64,000 nucleotides of DNA from Eupeodes corollae. Taxonomy: Eukaryota > Arthropoda > Insecta > Diptera > Syrphidae. The notes below the pieces were generated by a model, which was not told the origin of the DNA, ran no database searches, and was given only the letters and a program-made list of their open reading frames with translations. Positions 1 through 12,689 of the stretch are shown here, in pieces. Made by a program: the position numbers and the translations under genes. Positions within the stretch are counted from its first letter, which is position 1, and each line of letters opens with the position of its first letter. Location: NCBI RefSeq assembly GCF_945859685.1, contig NC_079147.1:60108946-60172945 (forward strand). The letters are read 5' to 3'.

Positions 1-439
1 TATAAACTAAAACATCCCAGCTCAAAGGAGTCCAAAGAGGCAACAACAACAACGTGAACGACGTTATAAGCGACATAGCAACAAGTCAAATTTTGAGCCC
101 AAAATACGACCAACAAAATGAGCGACCGAATAATACAACACGTCTGAACATGCATCCAATAAACGAAAATTATTCGCAATATGTCGGAAAGCGACTGAGA
201 ATGAATCATATTTTGTAGACCAAAAGATAATTGCATCTTCCTTTTTGTAACTAATTTAAACTTCTTACCAACCGTAAGTCTTCAATTTACGAAACACAGG
301 TTCTGATTATCCCACTTCTGATTTTATAAAGAATTTAAAGTTATTTTATTAAGAATTAATTACAATTTACGAAATCAATTGAAATACTAATAGAAAATGT
401 AAGTTATTAATAGAAAATGTAAGTTCAATGCGCAGAAGG
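1..439. other. AT-rich sequence, nothing recognised
   Basis: AATAGAAAATGTAAGTT occurs twice in tandem near 390-425. No gene signal. Confidence 0.5.
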
Positions 440-1140
440 ATGTTCTTAGGTCGAGCTGTAGATGAGAAGTGAGTAATGTCCCATTCCAGTTATGAACACT
501 TCCTTATTCAATTGGGGAACGGATGGAATTGGAATTGGCTTGAAGCGGGGATGTTATACTTAGCTTTAATCACTTTTTCCAAGATTTTACTAAGGTTGCT
601 TAAAAGACTCATTGGACGATAGCTAATAGCTTTATTTGGTGGTTTTCCTGGTTTAAGTATAGGGATAATTCTTGCCATCTTCCAAGTTTCTGGGAAGTAA
701 TGCAATTTGATACAAGCATTTACTATAAGGCAAATAAAACTGATAGCAATTTTTGGTAGCTCCTTCAAGTAAATATTTTTTATGCTGTCAAAACCTGCAG
801 ATTTTTTTATTCGCAAATTGAAACAAAGATGTCTGCAGGTAAGGGCACTACTGTATTTCTCAAAGTACCTATTTACCGAATGAGTAACTACATTTGTTAC
901 CGGGCTTACTTGTGCTAACATAGGATTGTTGAAGTTTTGCTGATGTATCAGCAAAAATGTTTGCTTTCTCTTCATGCGTAACAATGAGACAATCATTATT
1001 TTCAAGATGAGGTATGGATCTATTCTTGTTTTTTAAGACCTTGGCGATGTTCCAAAAAGGTTTAGAATTTGGCTCAAGGGAACTGAGCTTATTGTTCCAA
1101 GAGTTAAGCGACTTAATAAGAAATTAGCTTTTTCACTAAA
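440..1140 (-). pseudogene. Jockey-type LINE reverse transcriptase fragment
   Basis: The minus strand encodes the RT fingers: 'KKSAGFDSI', 'LIVNACIKLHYFPETWKMA', 'ILKPGKPPNKAISYRPMSLL', 'LSKILEKVI'. The palm with YADD is absent and sequence upstream of 1005 continues the linker out of frame. A decayed 5' part of an RT ORF. Confidence 0.75.
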
Positions 1141-1499
1141 AACCGTAAAATGGATGAAGTGATCTATATACAGATATGGACATTAAAATAGAAACACCAA
1201 ACAGAGTTATAAAAATTAAAATTTGTATTGACTCAAGTTTGGTCACTCATTATTTGTATTAACATTTTAAAATTAAATATTTTAAATTCATAATTGTAAA
1301 AAATAGAAAACATTTCGTGGACATTAAAATAGATACAAAGATTTAAAAAAAATTAAATGCAGAGCTATTCTGGATTGAAAAATTATTTTAATTAAAGTGT
1401 GACATCTGTTGGACATTGAGTCAAACAATCGGCGGCATCTGTCAATAGAAATATTGTACAACTCCTGTAGAACCATCTTCAACAGTTCGGTTTAATTTT

Positions 1500-2600
1500 G
1501 AACTTCCCATATGAAGTTATTGTAAAGGGTCCGATTTGTCAAATTGAAAATTTTGACATTTCTCGACGTTTCAAGGTCCCTAGAGTCGAAATAAAAGATT
1601 TTTAGAAAGATGTTTGTGCGTGCTTGTGTACGTACGTTCGCGATGTTTTTTTTCGGCGTTCATAGCTCAAGAACCAGAAGAGATATCGACTTTAAATAAA
1701 TTTTGTTATACAGATAATAAGACAGAAAGATGCAGAAACGGCTCTCAAAAAAATTGCGCGGGCAGTTTTTTTACCATAGCAGTTAAAAAAAAAATGTTGG
1801 TTAACCCTAAATATCTTATGAACTAAAAATGCTGGAGACTTAAATTAAATTTTATATAATATAATGTAACGTGATACCAAACAAGTATATTTAAAAAAAA
1901 TCCAATCAACGGTTTTTTTATAAATCAAAAATTTTTAGAAAAATCGAATTGACGTTTTTTTTATAAGAAATGAAAATCTAAATAAGCATTGCTCAAAGTT
2001 GATAAAAATTGATTTTCGACTTAAATATCTTTTCAATACTTTGAGATATTGGGCTTAAACTACTTTTACCTTTTAAAAAATATGGTAAAATTTTGAAGAA
2101 AATCTTATTACCTAACAGTTTTTTTTACAAAACATAAAAACCTAACAAAAAAAAATCCTGGTAAAAATGTACTTTCGGTTTAAATAGCTTTACAAAAATT
2201 TAAAATATTGTCTTTAAACTCTTTTTATTTCACAGAAAATATTGTTTTCGATATTCAGTAGTTTTTTTTTATAAAAATCCAACAGTCTGTTTTTTCATAA
2301 AAACATAAAATCTACAAAAAATAGTAGGTACGTAAATTTAGTAAAAATTGATGCTTGGTTTCTTGATATCTCTCAAATTAATTTCATTCATCCAATTTGT
2401 GAAAATTAAAGAAATGCTACTGTATTTTTCAAACTAAACTATTTCTTTATACGAAAAATATTGTTGGTATTTTAAAAATTTGTAAGAATAATTCAATTGA
2501 CAACTTTTTTAACCCAACACGAAAACCTATACCTTTTTAAACAAGACAAAGCGACAGACAGGATGGGAAGTTATTAGTGTCGGTCGCATCCCAGCATCTT
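1500..2600. repeat. Unclassified repeat with degenerate ~195-bp internal units
   Basis: Begins around GACGTTTCAAGGTCCCTAGA and ends around GGGAAGTTATTAGTGTCGGT. Between about 1900 and 2500 three diverged units share the order poly-T stretch, 'AAAACATAAAA' stretch, 'GTAAAAATTGAT', 'GGTTTAAATAGCTTT', giving a period near 195 bp. No coding potential. Confidence 0.45.
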
Positions 2601-3420
2601 TCTTTGTTAAATGTTTCCCAACCGCATATTTTACATCTCCCCCAAAATGTTCTGTGGGATTTAAGTCAGGCAATTTTGGTCCCTAAAATACTTTGGATCA
2701 GATTTGGATGTGTGCTAAAGATCATTGTCCTGCTGTAGAACACATTTGAGAGGCAGGTTCTCGTCCGCATTAGGCAGCATCGTATCCTTCATGACATTCA
2801 TTTTCATATTTCGATACATTTTAACCTCAATCAAATGCATTGGTCCAACATCATACCACGAAAATTAACTCCAAATTATGATACTGCCGCCACCATTCTT
2901 GACCGTTTTCTGGATGTATTTGGGATTCAGTTCTTTCAAAGTAAGCCTTCTAAAGGTTTGTCTGCCATCACTTCGGAACAAATTTATCTTTGTGTTGTCC
3001 ATCCACAAAACACTGTGCCTCCTTGTGGCCCACTCCAATCAAAATGATCGTGAGCAAATTTAAACCGCGTTGTTATATTTTGTTTCTCTTAGAAAGGGCA
3101 CCATTCTTGCGATGCTTCTGACCAAGTTAGCTTTAACAAGTCTACGAATAGTTCTGCAAGTTATTGGAAGCTGCAGTTTGTTTTGTATTTCTTTTGAAGA
3201 CTTGTAAAGATCTTTTTTTGAGGCGCAAATTATCTTGCAGCCTTGCAGTTGTTTTGCTTGGTTTTCCCCTCTGTTTTTTGGCTCTCAGCGTTCAAATTGC
3301 TTTTCCAATTAACTTGAGAGATCTGCTCATTATTCTTATTAAAGATTTTCCCTCACTTCGTAGAACTAAAATGCCAGCTTTCTCTTCTAGGGAACAATGC
3401 TTACCGCGACCTATATTTTA
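2560..3420 (-). pseudogene. Tc1-like (DD34E) transposase, inactivated
   Basis: Minus-strand reading gives the HTH part ('EEKAGILVLRSEGKSL'), then 'LWMDNTKINLFRSDGRQTF', 'NPKYIQKTVKNGGGSIIIW', 'MLPNADENLPLKCVLQQD'. Stops replace Trp or other codons after 'IIIWS', after 'QQDNDL' and in the 'PDLNP' region. No active product is possible. Confidence 0.8.
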
Positions 3421-3440
3421 ATAAGAATTTATTGTAATAT

Positions 3441-4490
3441 TAGCCGCGTTTTATTATCACCGTGATTTGAACCGGATCAGATCATGATAATAAAACAGCA
3501 TTGGATCATCATATTTTTTAGTATTTAAAGTTTGGTAGCAGTGTCAAATTCGTTCTTTCAAAAGTGACATTTCGAAGCAAAAAAAATATAAACAAATACC
3601 CAAAATGGAAGCTGCTGTGGTTGATCAAAGTATTCATTTTAATTTTTATTTCTTTTCTCTATTAAAAACTTTTATAATTTGCAGTTTTTATTTGAAAGCG
3701 ATGAAAGCGAAGAATCAAACAACTCAATTTTATCCCTATTGAATCTTATCGATGATGATTCAAGTTCCAGTTGTAGCTCCACAACTTCTGAAAATGTGCA
3801 AATCACAAAAATCAAAAAATGTTGAAAATACTTTTACATGGGAATTTTTTGAAATCATTTTTTAAATTGAAAATGGTTGTAAGAAACACTTACGTGACAT
3901 AAATTATAACTCAGAACCGTCTGAAGCATCTCAATGAAGAGAGTAGTTTTGAAATGACGGTGGGTTGTATGTAACACTTTTAAGAATTTTGTATGATTTT
4001 CTCTCGATTTTATTTATGTTTTTTGACATTTAAAGCAGGGTTGCCCATAGAACATTTTGCTCAATGATTTTTTTTGTTCCTTTTTTTGGGGAAAATAATA
4101 CCCATAAATTATGTCAAATATAAATTTTTTTGGACTTAATTTTTTGAATTTCACCAATTAATTAGTTTTGTTAAAATATCTAATTATTTCATGGATTATA
4201 TACCACATAAATAAATATAAAGCTTCTCGCTTTTTATTTAAAAAAAAATATTTTATTTCAGTCAAATTGAAATGTTTATATGGCAATACAGGTTTTATTT
4301 AATTTGTTTGCAATGATACCAACATTTACATGTGAAATCAAAATGATAGAGCGCTCCTTGTTTTGAAAAAAAGAATTAAATTTTGGATCTCAAATTGAGA
4401 TCCAAACACAAAGTAGGATCTTGTGTTGTTGTTGTAATGCATGTAAATCCAAGATCCGGATCAGATCATGGTGATAATAAAACGCGGCTA
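3441..4490. mobile_element. Nested DNA element with 21-bp perfect inverted ends
   Basis: The left end TAGCCGCGTTTTATTATCAC is exactly repeated, inverted, at 4470-4490. CCGGATCAGATCATG occurs just inside both ends in the same orientation. The interior has one short spliceable reading (MEAAVVDQ, then an exon with 'FESDESEESNNSILSLL') that ends in a stop. Non-autonomous; superfamily not decided because the flanks are AT-rich. Confidence 0.6.
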
Positions 4491-5254
4491 TTATTAAAAC
4501 AGTTGTTTTATAAAAATTAAAAACTAATATTTTTGATACTAGTTAAATATTAAGGTCTGTGTTCCAATATGTTTCTATTTTAATGTCCACAAAAAACACA
4601 GTCTTACCTAAGAAACTGCTTATCTCCAATATGGGTCAAAATTGCTTCTAATGCATGTTATTGTTTTAGTTTGGTTTTACTTTTATCAACTGTCTCTGTG
4701 CCTATTTTAATGTCCATGTTTGTACTTCACGAGCAGATTTATTTTTTTGTAAGTAAATTTGGTGGATGATGAATTGCCAAACCTTACTGAACAGAATTGT
4801 AAACACAGTTTGACAATCTCAATCGTCAACCCAAAAACAACAACCATCGCAACTTCTCTTGCAGCAAAAGCAAAAGCAGCCTATATTTAAACAGCTCAAA
4901 TGCTTAAGCTAAAAAACTTCGCATTTTCCCTAATCAACTTCGTGTCTGATTCTAGTGAATTTGCAAAACAAATTAATCAGAGTATGGTTTAAAAAAGACG
5001 TCATTAGCATAGAACCTGCCAATCAAGTTAGAATAATTAAGTGGAAGTCATAATTTTAAGAATTCAATAATTAGCTAAGACATGTGTTTAAATGGAATTT
5101 CCGGTTTAGACTACGTATTTTAAAACAGTTGTCACTTAGTGGCTTTTTTATGCAAAACTCATTAGTAAACATCGAAGGTAATTTTTTAAATACCTAACAT
5201 TTAATTAGAATCCATTTTTTTATTTGGAAGAGGACTTTCTGTGTTAAAAAATAA

Positions 5255-5533
5255 ATAAATTGGGTGGCGCAACAGTCCGTTGAGAACTAGGGTCCAGTCA
5301 CTTACAAATTTCTACCATTCCTGTGTGCGAGTACTGTTGTCAGGTATGGAGGGGACCTACAGTTTTTAAACCGATTCCGAACGGCTTATTTGAGAAACCA
5401 CTTTTTTTCATAACAAGAATTTTTAAGAATTTGTCAATTCCTCGCAAGAGGCGATACCCGTGCAAAAACTAGATGGCATAGGCGGAGATCGAACCCAAGA
5501 CCTCTGGCATGACAGTAAAACGCACTAAGCATC
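5255..5533 (-). repeat. tRNA-derived SINE, copy 1
   Basis: Same family as copies near 39.2 and 51.7 kb. The head (high coordinates, minus strand) has a B box GGTTCGATC and the anticodon-arm-like TGTCATGCCAGAGGTCTTGG. The tail (low coordinates) reads GTGGCGCAACAGTCCGTTGA in plus orientation, followed by an AAATAAATAAA run. Confidence 0.7.
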
Positions 5534-7139
5534 TTTCTATTTTTATTTCAAAGTTATTTAAAGAAAAATGTACATATGTTGTTATTAGTAATTCAACTAT
5601 TAACTTATATTTGACAGTGATAATTCAAACATTTTTATAGACGAGGTGATATTGCTCTGATTTAAAGTCCGTCGCTTTGAATCGAAATATTAATTAACTG
5701 TAGGGAAAGAAGAGGAAAAGATCTAGAGGTCAACATAACGCAAATTATATACAAATCTCTTGAGAACCCCCACCATACCTTCTTTAAAATAATACGGTAT
5801 AAGATAATGCATCATTGGTAAAGATATCAGGGTCATCAGCAGAAAAATTAAACTAATTACCCTGACCCTATATTACTAATCTATATGAGTCCGTCATATA
5901 GTCAAGTTTTCTCACAAACTTAACTTTAATGGTTGACTGATCGGCAACTGAATCTAGTTTTTAATAGCATGGCAAATAGATCAGTAGAAACTAGTGCATT
6001 TAAACATTCACACATTCAACAAAAGTGTTACATTTTTTCTAATTGTTTTGTTGTATGTTATTTATTTTTAAAAAAGCAGTAAAATGTTTGCATAGTTATG
6101 AATAATGTAATAAATAAAATGCTCGACTGGGTCGCACGAACTTGCTTCTGTATGCAAAAAGTCTGTTTAAAAAAGTACTTATATAAGATCTCAAAATGTA
6201 TCTGTAAAACAAGTTTGTCTTTAAAGACATAAATGCCATTTGATTTGTAAAAAAACAGCAATTCATGCACACAACTCATCCTAGGACATTTCATCCCGCA
6301 AGTGAAATATACTTGTAACCGTACTTAACGAAAACAATTGTTTATGTATTCAACTATTTCGTTCAATTGGATAGCCTTATTTTAATTTCATGTTAGAAGA
6401 ACCAGGATGGAAAGAAAATTATCTGAAGATAAGAAAGAGGAAGAATATGTATGTTTAAATTGTAAAGCGATCACCTTTTGATTGTGTAGTTAGGTAGGTG
6501 TCTAAAACGAACATAGAATAGTTCATTTCGTGTGCTCAGCTTTATGCTTTATAGATAGATAATGACATGTTTATGATGATAGTGAAAGAATGTCATTGGT
6601 AGGTATGTAGTTGTAGAGGTTGTACGTTTCTTTAACTACTACTAAGTATTTATTCTTTTATATAATCGAAAGCAAGTAAAATATGTGATAAACAACCTTA
6701 TTCTTAAAGAATAATATTTTAAAATCTAATATGCAAAAAGATAATACTACTTGATAGACACTTTAAAATAGATTGTTGATGAAACATATCATAATCGTTT
6801 CACGGCCATAGTTGGTATTTACAATAGTTATAGTTATAAAAATACATAAATTGTACCAAATGCATTAATTTGGATAAAAGATAGGAATGTAATTAAAATG
6901 TTGTCAAAATAATTTACTAAAAATAAAAATAATTAAAAAAAATATTTTAAGATTCAAAATCTTACCTGAAAAATAAGTTTGTCTTCAAAAATTTAAATGC
7001 CATTTTATAAATCAAAAACTGTTGAATTTTCAATTTTTTTTTTGAAAATCGTTAGAGCGGTTTTTTTTAAATTAATTTTTTATATATACGAGTAAAATGT
7101 TTCAATTTTGTTCTAAAAATATTTTTGGTATGCAGTTGA
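5534..7139. other. AT-rich intergenic sequence
   Basis: No ORF with recognisable homology and no inverted-repeat element found by eye. The 78-codon minus frame at 6058-6294 has no domain and biased composition. Confidence 0.5.
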
Positions 7140-7655
7140 TTAGAGATTAAAAATTTGCGCTATGCATTTGAATTTTGTAAAAAAATATTTCATTATGAAT
7201 AATAACGGTTCTATGGGCGGTACCATTCCTGAGCAATACAAAAATATGTTTTTCTTATTAAAAGAAGCAAAGTTAAAAAATAAAATTTTAGAGAAAATTA
7301 AAAAAAAATCTATCAGTTGTTTTTGAGAAAATTCGAATTTTCGTTTTTTGACCAAAAAAAATGTATGGGAGCCACTGTTAGTTTTGATCTTAAAAAAAAA
7401 TGAAAAAACTCCTAACGCGAATCTGCTCAAAATCTTAACTTCCAAGTTTGACCTCAATCGGCCCAATTGTTTAGGCGGTAGGAGCGTGGACAGACAGACA
7501 AAACCGACCGGACGGAATCGCGGGACCCACTTTTTTCAACTTTTCTACCATCGTAATATCATGTTTGATTAAAATCTCGAGTTCAAAATTTTGCACGAAT
7601 GCAAAACTTGCCATATACATAGTTCCTATATGTATCAAGTAAAAATTAGTAATAA
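7140..7655 (+). repeat. Unclassified interspersed repeat, copy 1
   Basis: Shares with 10240-10600 (inverted) the ordered blocks ATAACGGTTCTATGGGCGGT, GAAAATTCGAATTTTCG, GACAGACAGAC/GACGGAATCG, CTACCATCGTAA, ATGTTTGATTAAAATCT and a terminal ACTTGCCATATACATAGTTC. No protein recognised. Confidence 0.6.
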
Positions 7656-8034
7656 AAGTGCAACTCCTTATATTCATTAAAGAAATAAGTATGTATATTA
7701 AAAATGTTTAAATGCGAAGTAATTCTAATTGAATTGAACTAGGGTTCGCAACATTTTCTAAATTTGTTAAATTTAAAAACATCATCATGAAATGTATCCA
7801 TGTTAGAAAAAATCCTTTGTGTTTATTCCACTTTCTATTAAAGAATTCCAATTCAAGGATAGAATGTTATCAGGTTATGGCTTATATAAGAATCTTAGTT
7901 TCTGATGGCTGTCAACATTAACATTTCGGCAAGACTTAGGCAAATTAATTTTATTGTACGATATAATAAAACGTAAGATGCATTAAAATGGTAGATCTGA
8001 TCGCTTTTCGTTTTATGCACTAATTTATATTAAA

Positions 8035-8600
8035 GGGTGATTTTGTAGCTATTATTTTTTTGGCAACGCTGGTTTAAACAGCTGACTACGTTTCGTGTTT
8101 TGATTCACTGTCAAACATCTTCAGTTTGGTCTATAATTTAACCAAAATCGTCGTTCGTGCTCTTTTAAGAAAGTTCATCGCTTGCTTTTTGTGTTCAGCG
8201 ACGAAGCTGAACTGTGAATGGTGAGCGCTACCTTGCATGACATGTGGTTTCAACAAGACAATGCTACATGCCACACGCACTAGAAACAATGGACTTATGG
8301 AAAGGCGACTTCGTTGAATTTTTTTGTTCACGTTCGGGACCGGTCAATTGGCCCCCTAGGTCGTGCGATTTAACACCTTTAGACTATTTTTTGTGAGGCT
8401 ATGTTAAAGCTCTTGTCTATACAGACACGCCCGCTTCAATTGACGCATTGGAAGACAACATTGAAGCATTTATTCGTGAGATACCGGTTGAAATGTTGAA
8501 AAGAGTATGCCAAAATTGGACTAAGCGGGTGGACCATTTGAAGCGCAATCAAGGTCAACATTTGCATGAAATAATCTTCAAACATTCAATTATGTATATG
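8035..8600 (+). pseudogene. Mariner/Tc3-like transposase fragment
   Basis: Plus-strand reading gives 'RSGPVNWPPRSCDLTPLDYFL', then 'GYVKALVYTDTPASIDALEDNI' and 'NWTKRVDHLKRNQGQHLHEIIFKH', the C-terminal half of a common insect mariner-like transposase. Stops replace Trp in the catalytic 'MWFQQD' area and in 'YFLWGYVK'. Its 3' end is cut by a hAT element and seems to resume at about 9852 (GACCATCAAACGATTCAAAT). Confidence 0.8.
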
Positions 8601-8601
8601 G

Positions 8602-9850
8602 CAGGGTTGTTGCGGATGTACAAATTTTGACATCCGCGGAAGCGGATGCGGATTTTTGAGACTCATATCCGCGGATGCGAATGCGGATGCGGATTTTAGA
8701 ATTTATTAAATAGAAACAATTTAAAGTCCGTAAATAAAGGAAAATTTTATGGATTATCTTTGCGTTTAATAATTAAATTTAAAAATAGCTGAGTAATATT
8801 TAATAAAAAGCAAGATTGCAGCCTTCTCAGACTGCAATCTGTTTCTTAGTGGATCGTATATTAATCCAGCTCCACTAAATAGTTGTTCGCTGGGAACACT
8901 GGCTGGTGGAGGTGATAAATACCTCAGAGCCTTTTAAAGTCTGTTTGATGGACTTTCCACCAATCAAGTGGTTTATTATCCAATTCTAGTCTTTTTTATT
9001 TCGGTTACATGCTTACTCCCTTCGGAGAAGTGCTTCGGGACTAGAATTATCAGATTCTCCTTCACTTTCGTCTTCAGTTGATGAATCTAACATCATTGCC
9101 ATATCGCTTCTGAAGCAAACCTTGTAACTTAAACCGGACGTTCCTTCTTCCGAATGTAAAGTCTCATCCATTTTCTTCTTTATTGTGTTGTTTGCATTTG
9201 GTGACAACATAGGAGAACTGGTGCTTAATGGATCATTTATCATTTTTAGAATTACATCGTTTATTCTTTCCTCGGTGATGGGTTTGAAAAATGTATGCTT
9301 ATAGCGAGGGTCTAAGTATGTTGAAATCGCATACAAATCGTTATATTGCAAAGATTAAAATTTTGTTGAAAAATTAGTTTTCAGATTTAAGGCCGCCAGC
9401 CGAAACGCATCAGTGTCCAATGGTTTTGATAAGTATTCATTAAGTTTTTTCTTAAGCATTTGAATTATAGGTATCACAGATGATATAAGTGCCTGAGAGC
9501 TGCTCATTTCACAGTCGCTTCTTCAAAAGGTTTGAGTAGTTCAAGGCAGCTTTCAATTATTTTCCACTCTTCTGGCAAAATTGGTTCAATATTTTTGTCA
9601 TTGGCATAAAGACTTAATGCATATTTTATCTTGAAAAAAACGCTTAAAAATGTAGAATGTGCTATTCCAGCGTGCCGCACAATCCTGGAATACTTTGTTG
9701 CTTTTTTTTTTTAATTTGAAACAAAGCGTTAAAAACATCTGCATCCGCAACAAACTCCGCATCAGTTAATGTGGATACGGATGCGGATGTTGGAATCATT
9801 GCGGATAATCCGCAATTGCGGATACGGATGCGAATATTCGCAACATCCCT
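8602..9850 (-). mobile_element. hAT element inserted in the mariner copy
   Basis: Ends CAGGGTTGTTGCGGATGTAC (left) and, inverted, TAGGGATGTTGCGAATATTC (right), rich in GCGGAT repeats at both termini. The flanks share ATATGG, consistent with a decayed 8-bp duplication. The interior (minus) encodes hAT transposase remnants including 'YAISTYLDPRYKHTFF'. Confidence 0.75.
9013..9351 (-). pseudogene. hAT (ZBED4-like) transposase fragment
   Basis: 112 residues with 'LYAISTYLDPRYKHTFF' followed by an acidic linker, typical of the region before the hAT C-terminal dimerisation domain. Flanking frames are broken; homology continues to about 9650 and past 8800. Confidence 0.7.
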
Positions 9851-10239
9851 AATATGGACCATCAAACGATTCAAATAAATATTTCATGCATTTTTCTGAA
9901 TTTTATTTGTTTTTTTTTTTTTGAAAAACTATCCTATAGCTTTTAATTTATCTTTCTTTCTTTCGGTTTATCTGAATGTAAGTCTTTTTGCGAGCTATAT
10001 ATTTTTTCAACAGCTAAATTATAATACAATACCATATATCATAGCATGGTTGGAAACCCCACTTAGTACCAACATGCTCGAATCAATTTAGAGATCTAGT
10101 CCGTATTCATGGTAAATCTAAAAGCACTGCTCTTCCACCTAAAAGAAGAACTGCTATATTGTTATGTTTAGAAAGCTTCTGAACTGTCGCTTATAAGATC
10201 AGCTCAACTCCATTGCTCTTAATTAAAAATGTTTGGTTA

Positions 10240-10600
10240 CGACATACTTGCCATAAATGTACATAGTTCCTATATCTATATACATACATACATATATGGC
10301 AAGTATTGCACTCGTACAAAATTTCGAAGTCAAGATTTTTATCAAACATAACTTACGATGGTAGATAAAAAAAAGACTCCCGATTCCGTCTGTCCGTGTG
10401 CCTTCATGTCTACCTGTATCTGATTTAAATGACAGTAGTCTTCCTACAAATGTTTTGGGCAAAAATCGAAAATTTTGAATTTTCCCAAAAACGAACGGAT
10501 ACAAATTATTTTTCTCTAAAAATTGTTGTCTTAATTTGTATTCTTTCAATAAAAATATATATAAACCGCCCGTAGAACCGTTATTTTGATTTTAAGTTTT
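10240..10600 (-). repeat. Unclassified interspersed repeat, copy 2
   Basis: Inverted relative to the copy at 7.1-7.7 kb and diverged (roughly three quarters matching by eye). It carries the same terminal ACTTGCCATA motif, here with an added TATG/TACA stretch. Confidence 0.6.
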
Positions 10601-11561
10601 CTCAAGATCTAATCAATTGATTTCCATATTTTTTTAAATTACCCAAAGAATTTTTTTTTTTGAGGAAAAAAAGTGTAATTTGTTTTTCTCTAAAAATGTA
10701 TTTTCATTTTCCTGAACAGCTGATACTTTTATATTCAAAAGTGAAACAAATCGTTCCACTGATTTGTGTTCCAATTTCACACAATTCCAATGAGAGATTT
10801 CTGTTAGTAAAAGTTTTTCGGTGGATTTCAATCAGGAAATTTTATTTCAATGCCAGAAACTTTTAATGATAGCTATATAAACGACCTGTCAAGAAAATTC
10901 CAATGTTTGTTTTCAATGATGAAAACCAATTATGTATAGCTATAACTGGCGCCTAAGACAGTCCTAATTTTTGAAAACGACGAGGAATGGACACATTCGA
11001 ATTCCGGCAACATTAGCTGCGTTCTAGACATTTCTCGCACTAAAAGTTGGTCAATCGTCAATTTTGAGGAGTGGGGATGAAATGCTCTCAGAGAGAAAGC
11101 AAAATGTCTGGAACGGTGTTCGCACAAATTTGCTCGAGTTTGGAATACTTTTTAACGTCAATAAATATACTCGAGCAGAGTTACCGAAGATCATTGATAA
11201 ATTTTAATCAACTTTATCATGAATAAGAATCTAATAAAATTAATATCAACAATACTAAACTTATATTTATTTTAATTAAAAAGAAAATTATTCTTTATGA
11301 AATTTAAACTAGATTTTTTTTCATCACTTCAAAATTCATTAAATCACTACAATTTTCAATAAATATTGACATTTATATATATTTTGTGAAATACAAATTT
11401 CTTCTTTAGTAATAATTTTATTAAAGGATATACATTTTATGAAAATTAGTTGCTTAATTAAAGGAAATAGAAAATATGAACAATATTCACATTTACCAAA
11501 TTGAAAATAAAAAATTACTTGGGCAACCCTGAGACAATAGTTTTTGTTTCTTTTGTCGTTT
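10601..11561. other. Intergenic sequence, nothing recognised
   Basis: Short frames on both strands lack recognisable motifs. AT-rich; possible repeat debris near 10930-11150 (GAGCA/CTCGAG words). Confidence 0.45.
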
Positions 11562-12015
11562 ACCCTGGTTACAAGAGGAGATCGAGGAATCGAAGCGAAT
11601 CGAATTGAGATTTCGATCCAGGTATATGGTGGCACTGAATCGAGGAATCGAATTCAAATGGAATCGAAATGAAATTTGGGTTGTATTTGTGTGCGTACTG
11701 CTAAGTGAATAACTTTCAAATTTTATAACAATGCTCTCAACACAAAGACAAATTAAATTCAGCTTAGAACCAAAAATACTTCATTTAAATGGAGTATTTT
11801 TGCTTAGAACAAACAAGATGGAAAAATCTTATCGCACGCACACAAGCCAGACCTCACACATCAATAACTCGATTCCCCGATTCAGTTTAACAAACAAATT
11901 TTTGATTCGATTCACCTCTTCCAGTGGGATCGGATCGAGTAATCCTATTTCGATCCGATCCAGGTCTATACGGCGCTAAATCCTGATTTAATTCGAATTC
12001 AATTCTCCTTGTAAA
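11562..12015. repeat. Candidate MITE with GTTACAAG inverted ends
   Basis: Left GTTACAAGAGGAGATCGAGG and right (inverted) GTTTACAAGGAGAATTGAAT. Both subterminal regions contain many GATTCGAT/ATCGAATC words. No ORF. The boundaries are approximate. Confidence 0.4.
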
Positions 12016-12324
12016 CGCTGTAATTACCAGACGTGAACGTCCAATCGAATTTGACAGCCAGCTCAGAGATCGCCAGAAGAAATCTCTCAGACTAAATCTG
12101 GCAATAAGGGGAAGTGTTTTACTCTCTCACGCGAGCTTAATTTTGTAAGCACAACTTTTAAAATGTGGAACTACTTCGGACTAAAAATGACTATAGCTTC
12201 AAGTCTGAAACTGTTTGAAACTAGGTCTGATATACAGCTACTTTCACTTATAGCAGCGATATTTTCGGTGGTACGAGCGAAACGATGATGCACAGGCCTT
12301 ACAATACCCGTGTTTTGTTGGGAA

Positions 12325-12435
12325 ATCTATCCATAGTAAAGTAGGATTTTACACAAATAACAAAAACAATACCCATAGTGAGAATAACACCGATAAAAGT
12401 TAGAGTAGAATCTCACTATGGATAGGTTTTTGACA
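12325..12435. repeat. Short inverted-repeat unit
   Basis: ATCTATCCATAGTAAAGTAG at the left pairs with inverted CTATCCATAGTGAGATTCTA at the right, about 110 bp in all. It could fold into a hairpin or be a tiny MITE. Confidence 0.4.
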
Positions 12436-12689
12436 TTTATACCGAGCCTCGAATGGATCTTACGTGATTTCGTTGTCAAATGTTGGTACGATTGATATTG
12501 CATTTTTATCTCGATGGCTGTGTTCGTTGAGTAGTTCTGCATTTGGAATCAAGTGTATTTTCCATTGCGGAAAAAACGAATCTATTACTGTTGATATTAT
12601 TTAGTTTTGTTAGTGAAGCTCGCTTCAACAACACATGTTAATGTAGTAGTCTACGAACAAACCCCCTTTTTGAAGTTTTTATTATTTTT

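Larger units (their letters stand above)
1171..4722 (-). mobile_element. Tc1-like element with IR/DR ends
   Basis: Outer inverted ends CAGATATGGACATTAAAATA (1171) and its mate reading to 4722 are flanked by TA on both sides. A second copy of the motif lies about 140 bp inside each end (GGACATTAAAATAGATAC near 1320; GTATCTATTTTAATGTCC-like near 4570), the double-repeat (IR/DR) layout of some Tc1 elements. It holds a decayed minus-strand transposase and two nested repeats. Confidence 0.8.
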
